Of a stretch of 64,000 nucleotides of DNA, positions 63,715 through 64,000 are shown piece by piece. The notes under the pieces were generated by a model. That model worked only from the letters and a program-made list of their open reading frames with translations. It was not told where the DNA came from and searched no databases. The position numbers and the translations under genes are program-made. Every line of letters begins with the position of its first letter. Position 1 is the first letter of the stretch. Origin of the DNA: Streptomyces graminofaciens (lineage in GTDB: Bacteria > Actinomycetota > Actinomycetes > Streptomycetales > Streptomycetaceae); NCBI RefSeq assembly GCF_030294945.1, contig NZ_AP018448.1, positions 11,194,501 to 11,258,500 of the forward strand, written 5' to 3'.

Positions 63715-64000
63715 ATGCCCGAATACCGCCGCATCCTGCTCGACGGTGCCACCGTCGAGGTCATCGTCGAGGGCGACGAACTCGTCGCCGGTGACGGCCG
63801 CCGTGTGAAGATCGAGGAGGCGCAGCACCTGCCCCCGGTCGTCCCGTCCAAGGTCGTCGCCGTCCACCTCAACCACCGCAGCCGCGTCGACGAGTTCCAG
63901 ATCGACCTGCCCGAGACGCCGACGTACTTCCACAAGCCGACCTCGTCCCTGAACTCCCACAAGGGCGCCATCGTGCGTCCCGAGGGTTGCAAGTGGCTCA
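63715..64000 (+). CDS. hpaG: Fumarylacetoacetate hydrolase-family enzyme (HpaG-like), 3' end beyond window
   Basis: The 95 visible codons begin MPEYRRILLDGATVEV and reach RPEGCKW at the window edge. The N-terminal segment with PSKVVAVHLNHRSR, LPETPTYFHKPTSSLN and HKGAIVRPEGC matches HpaG-type isomerase/decarboxylases of the FAH family, where the FHKP motif lies in the substrate site. AGGAG before the ATG supports the start. It would act after the dehydrogenase on the ring-fission product. Incomplete, so domain content is unknown. Confidence 0.85.
   Translation, partial: MPEYRRILLDGATVEVIVEGDELVAGDGRRVKIEEAQHLPPVVPSKVVAVHLNHRSRVDEFQIDLPETPTYFHKPTSSLNSHKGAIVRPEGCKWL

Overview
The window is about 64 kb of very GC-rich DNA with strong G/C third-position bias, GTG and ATG starts, frequent 4-bp ATGA/GTGA gene overlaps and many actinobacterial families (SpoIIE-type phosphatase, DUF574 methyltransferase, DUF4235, deazaflavin-dependent reductase, a second EF-Tu). 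It looks like a chromosomal stretch of a Streptomyces or close relative. I see no rRNA, tRNA, CRISPR array, prophage or intact insertion sequence; mobile-type DNA is limited to one MITE-like fold-back element and two copies of a dispersed extragenic repeat.

Layout. 1-3.3 kb: DHA2 drug exporter (cut by the window edge), TetR regulator and a Rieske oxygenase with a repeat tail. 3.3-10.2 kb: PAS/PP2C/ATPase signalling protein, a secreted protein-arginine deiminase homologue, a UdgX-type uracil-DNA glycosylase, a DUF574 methyltransferase and a hypothetical protein. 10.3-13.2 kb: lutABC lactate-oxidation operon. 13.3-26.3 kb: a complete L-rhamnose locus, with isomerase, bifunctional aldolase/dehydrogenase and kinase on the minus strand, and ABC importer, binding protein, mutarotase, a Tat-exported BNR beta-propeller protein and a LacI regulator on the plus strand. 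LacI-type operators sit in the divergent promoter. 26.4-46.5 kb: mixed metabolic and stress genes (peptidase, PIG-L deacetylase, lone CYP102-like P450 with TetR, iron-boxed DUF2470 gene, lactonase, aromatic-acid-exporter-like protein, erythromycin-esterase family protein, EF-G-binding zinc-finger protein, kinase, PHP protein, VanZ, DUF4230), ending in a second PRPP synthetase next to a divergent EF-Tu. 46.5-55.9 kb: STAS protein, MarR with aldehyde and alcohol dehydrogenases, a lipoprotein, DUF1304/TetR, VOC protein, glutathionyl-hydroquinone reductase, Ddn-like reductase and LysE exporter.

55.9-64 kb holds what I consider the most interesting region: two divergent transcription units. Leftward are a glutamine-synthetase-like ligase and a P450. 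Rightward are a 3Fe-4S-type ferredoxin, its reductase, an acetoacetate-decarboxylase-family enzyme, and then an aldehyde dehydrogenase, an extradiol dioxygenase and an FAH-family enzyme that match the homoprotocatechuate meta-cleavage pathway. Each promoter carries a GTTTG-N4-CAAAC palindrome right after its -10 box, which suggests one regulator controls both. The likely logic is gamma-glutamylation plus P450 oxidation of an amine, feeding an aromatic ring-cleavage pathway. The substrate is unknown from sequence alone.
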